Assembly: GCA_011391215.1 (NCBI GenBank)
Contig: JAABQX010000091.1
Coordinates: 1 to 56,245 of the forward strand
DNA length: 56,245 nt
Source of the DNA: Rhodocyclaceae bacterium
GTDB lineage: Bacteria; Pseudomonadota; Gammaproteobacteria; Burkholderiales; Rhodocyclaceae
Direction: 5' to 3'
A model generated the notes under the pieces. The model saw nothing but the letters and a program-made list of their open reading frames with translations, made no database searches and was not told where the DNA came from. The position numbers and the translations under genes were made by a program. This document shows, piece after piece, positions 55,133 through 56,245 of this stretch; position 1 is the first letter of the stretch; the number at the start of each line of letters is the position of its first letter.

Positions 55133-55978
55133 CTACTTTATGGACGCTAAACCCAGACGACGCACGATCTCCAGCGGGAGCGCCGACTGGTTCAGTGTGT
55201 AAAAGTGTAGGCCGGGTGCGCCCAGTTCGATGAGACGCTGGCAGAGCCCAGTGACCACGTCGAGGCCGAAGGCGCGGATCGAGTCGGCGTCGTCGCCGAA
55301 GCTCTCGAACTTCTTGCGCATCCAGCGCGGAAGTTCAGCACCGCTACCATCCGCAAAACGCGCCAGCTTGCTGAAACTGCCGATCGGCATGATGCCCGGT
55401 ACGATGGGAATGGTGATGCCGAGTGCGCGGGATTCTGCAACGAAGTGGGCGTAGGCGTCGGCGTTGTAGAAGAACTGGGTGATTGCTGCATCGGCGCCGG
55501 CATCCACCTTGTGTTTGAAGGCGAGCAGATCATCGCGCGGGGTTTTGGCCTGTGGATGCCATTCAGGGTAGGCCGCCACTTCGATATGGAACAGGTCGCC
55601 GGTTTCGGCGCGAATGAATTCCACCAACTCATTGGCGTAGTGAAACTCGCCGGCATCGGCCATGCCCGAGGGCAGGTCACCGCGCAGCGCGACGATGCGG
55701 CGGATGCCGTTGGCCCGATAGGTGTCGAGAATCTCGCGGATGCCGTCTCGCGTCGAGCCGACACAGGAGAGATGCGGCGCGGCGGCGTGGCCTTCGGCGG
55801 CGATCTCCATCACGACATCGAAGGTGCGTTCTCGCGTCGAGCCGCCCGCACCGTAGGTCACGGAAAAGAACGTCGGGCCGAGTGGTGCAAGACGGGCGCG
55901 AACGGCACGCAGCTTGTCGAGGCCCTCGGCCGATTGCGGGGGAAAGAATTCAAAAGAGATTTCAGTTTTCATGCTCAT
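55133..55978 (-). CDS. metF: Methylenetetrahydrofolate reductase
   Basis: A 281-residue flavoenzyme making 5-methyl-THF. FEFFPPQ at the N-terminus carries the catalytic Glu; VTYGAGGSTRERT, ALRGDLP and ITQFFYNADAY are family motifs. The start at 55978 overlaps the upstream gene stop as ATGA, favouring MSMKTE over the ATG two codons later. Confidence 0.95.
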   Translation of the reverse strand: MSMKTEISFEFFPPQSAEGLDKLRAVRARLAPLGPTFFSVTYGAGGSTRERTFDVVMEIAAEGHAAAPHLSCVGSTRDGIREILDTYRANGIRRIVALRGDLPSGMADAGEFHYANELVEFIRAETGDLFHIEVAAYPEWHPQAKTPRDDLLAFKHKVDAGADAAITQFFYNADAYAHFVAESRALGITIPIVPGIMPIGSFSKLARFADGSGAELPRWMRKKFESFGDDADSIRAFGLDVVTGLCQRLIELGAPGLHFYTLNQSALPLEIVRRLGLASIK

Positions 55979-56245
55979 TGGCCATGTCTGGCATGGAGGA
56001 AGAATTCACGATTGCCGTCGCCGCCGGTAATGGGGCTGTCGAACCAGTCAACGACGGTCAGGTGATGGGTGGTGCAGCAGGCGGTGAGATTGTCGCGCAC
56101 GGCTGGATAGAGTGCAGGATCGGCAACGATGCCGCCTTTGCCAACGTTTTCCTTGCCGACTTCGAACTGCGGTTTTACGAGCAGCAGCAAATCACCCAAC
56201 CTGGTCAGCAGGGGCGGCAGTTGCGGAATGATCAGTGTCAGGGAG
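55975..56245 (-). CDS. tlyA: TlyA family rRNA 2'-O-methyltransferase/hemolysin, 3' part only
   Basis: The frame is open to the window edge. The visible 89 residues include LVKPQFEVGKENVGKGGIV and DWFDSPITGGDGNREFFLHA, the C-terminal hallmarks of TlyA. The N-terminal S4 domain and SAM motif lie outside the window. It overlaps metF by four bases. Confidence 0.85.
   Translation of the reverse strand, partial: SLTLIIPQLPPLLTRLGDLLLLVKPQFEVGKENVGKGGIVADPALYPAVRDNLTACCTTHHLTVVDWFDSPITGGDGNREFFLHARHGQ

Noticed and set aside
55161-55190. Possible extra copy of the dispersed repeat in metF (GCGGGAGCGCCGACTGG)
   Set aside because: Only a partial match, and the sequence encodes ordinary C-terminal MetF residues.
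1-56245. CRISPR array
   Set aside because: The repeats are widely scattered with genes between them, not regularly spaced, and no cas genes are present.

Overview
The window (about 60% GC) comes from a facultatively anaerobic betaproteobacterium. Periplasmic nitrate reductase, a complete cytochrome c maturation operon, an Rnf complex with a pyruvate:ferredoxin oxidoreductase and betaproteobacterial small families (DUF3460, short H-NS) point to the Rhodocyclales and relatives. That placement is inferred from gene content, not from a search. No phage, IS element, integrase, rRNA or CRISPR array was seen.

Layout. 1-4549 (minus): a four-gene coupled operon of Ser/Thr kinase, PP2C phosphatase, RNase PH and a membrane PAS-GGDEF protein cut by the window edge. 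4655-9262 (plus): yicC, gmk, rpoZ, spoT, a DUF3460 gene and a small exported protein. 9411-15880 (plus): napDAGHB, a monoheme cytochrome and napC, with FNR-like sites before napD and napC. 15897-23125 (minus): a ccmABCDEFGHI operon ending in a NapF-like ferredoxin. 23255-34045 (plus): an FNR-like promoter, a roughly 250-nt structured leader, then rnfB, a giant PFOR with a fused C-terminal ferredoxin, rnfCDGEA and an NqrM-like small protein. 34048-36419 (minus): CigR-like protein, H-NS, two tRNA-Lys genes and a YeeE/YedE transporter. 36512-46090 (minus): one long run ruvC-ruvA-AI2E-ruvB-ybgC-tolQRAB-pal-cpoB-queE-queC. 46265-53578: chemoreceptor, two EamA transporters, yebC, a class III nucleotide cyclase and a YjgR-type ATPase. 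53579-55089: a poorly conserved, partly AT-rich patch with a GGDEF remnant, a tandem duplicated small acidic protein and a secreted orphan. 55133-56245 (minus): metF and the 3' end of a tlyA-like gene.

How the genes fit together. The centre of the window is an anaerobic electron-transfer block. Nap reduces nitrate in the periplasm, ccm attaches its hemes, and PFOR plus Rnf couples 2-oxoacid oxidation through ferredoxin to NAD and an ion gradient. FNR-like sites precede three of the transcription units.

Most unusual signal. A 24-bp repeat (GCCGTCCCGCCAGCGCCGAC plus a short T run) occurs 13 times in both orientations, about once per 4 kb. Three copies are intergenic and ten lie in frame inside or at the end of coding genes (rph, napG, ccmI twice, PFOR, rnfG, queE, tolA, ruvA, yjgR). 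The unit is a multiple of three and has no stop codon in any frame, and five of the six frames are used here. It looks like a short mobile or recombinogenic element that decorates proteins with linker peptides. I do not recognise it as a named element.
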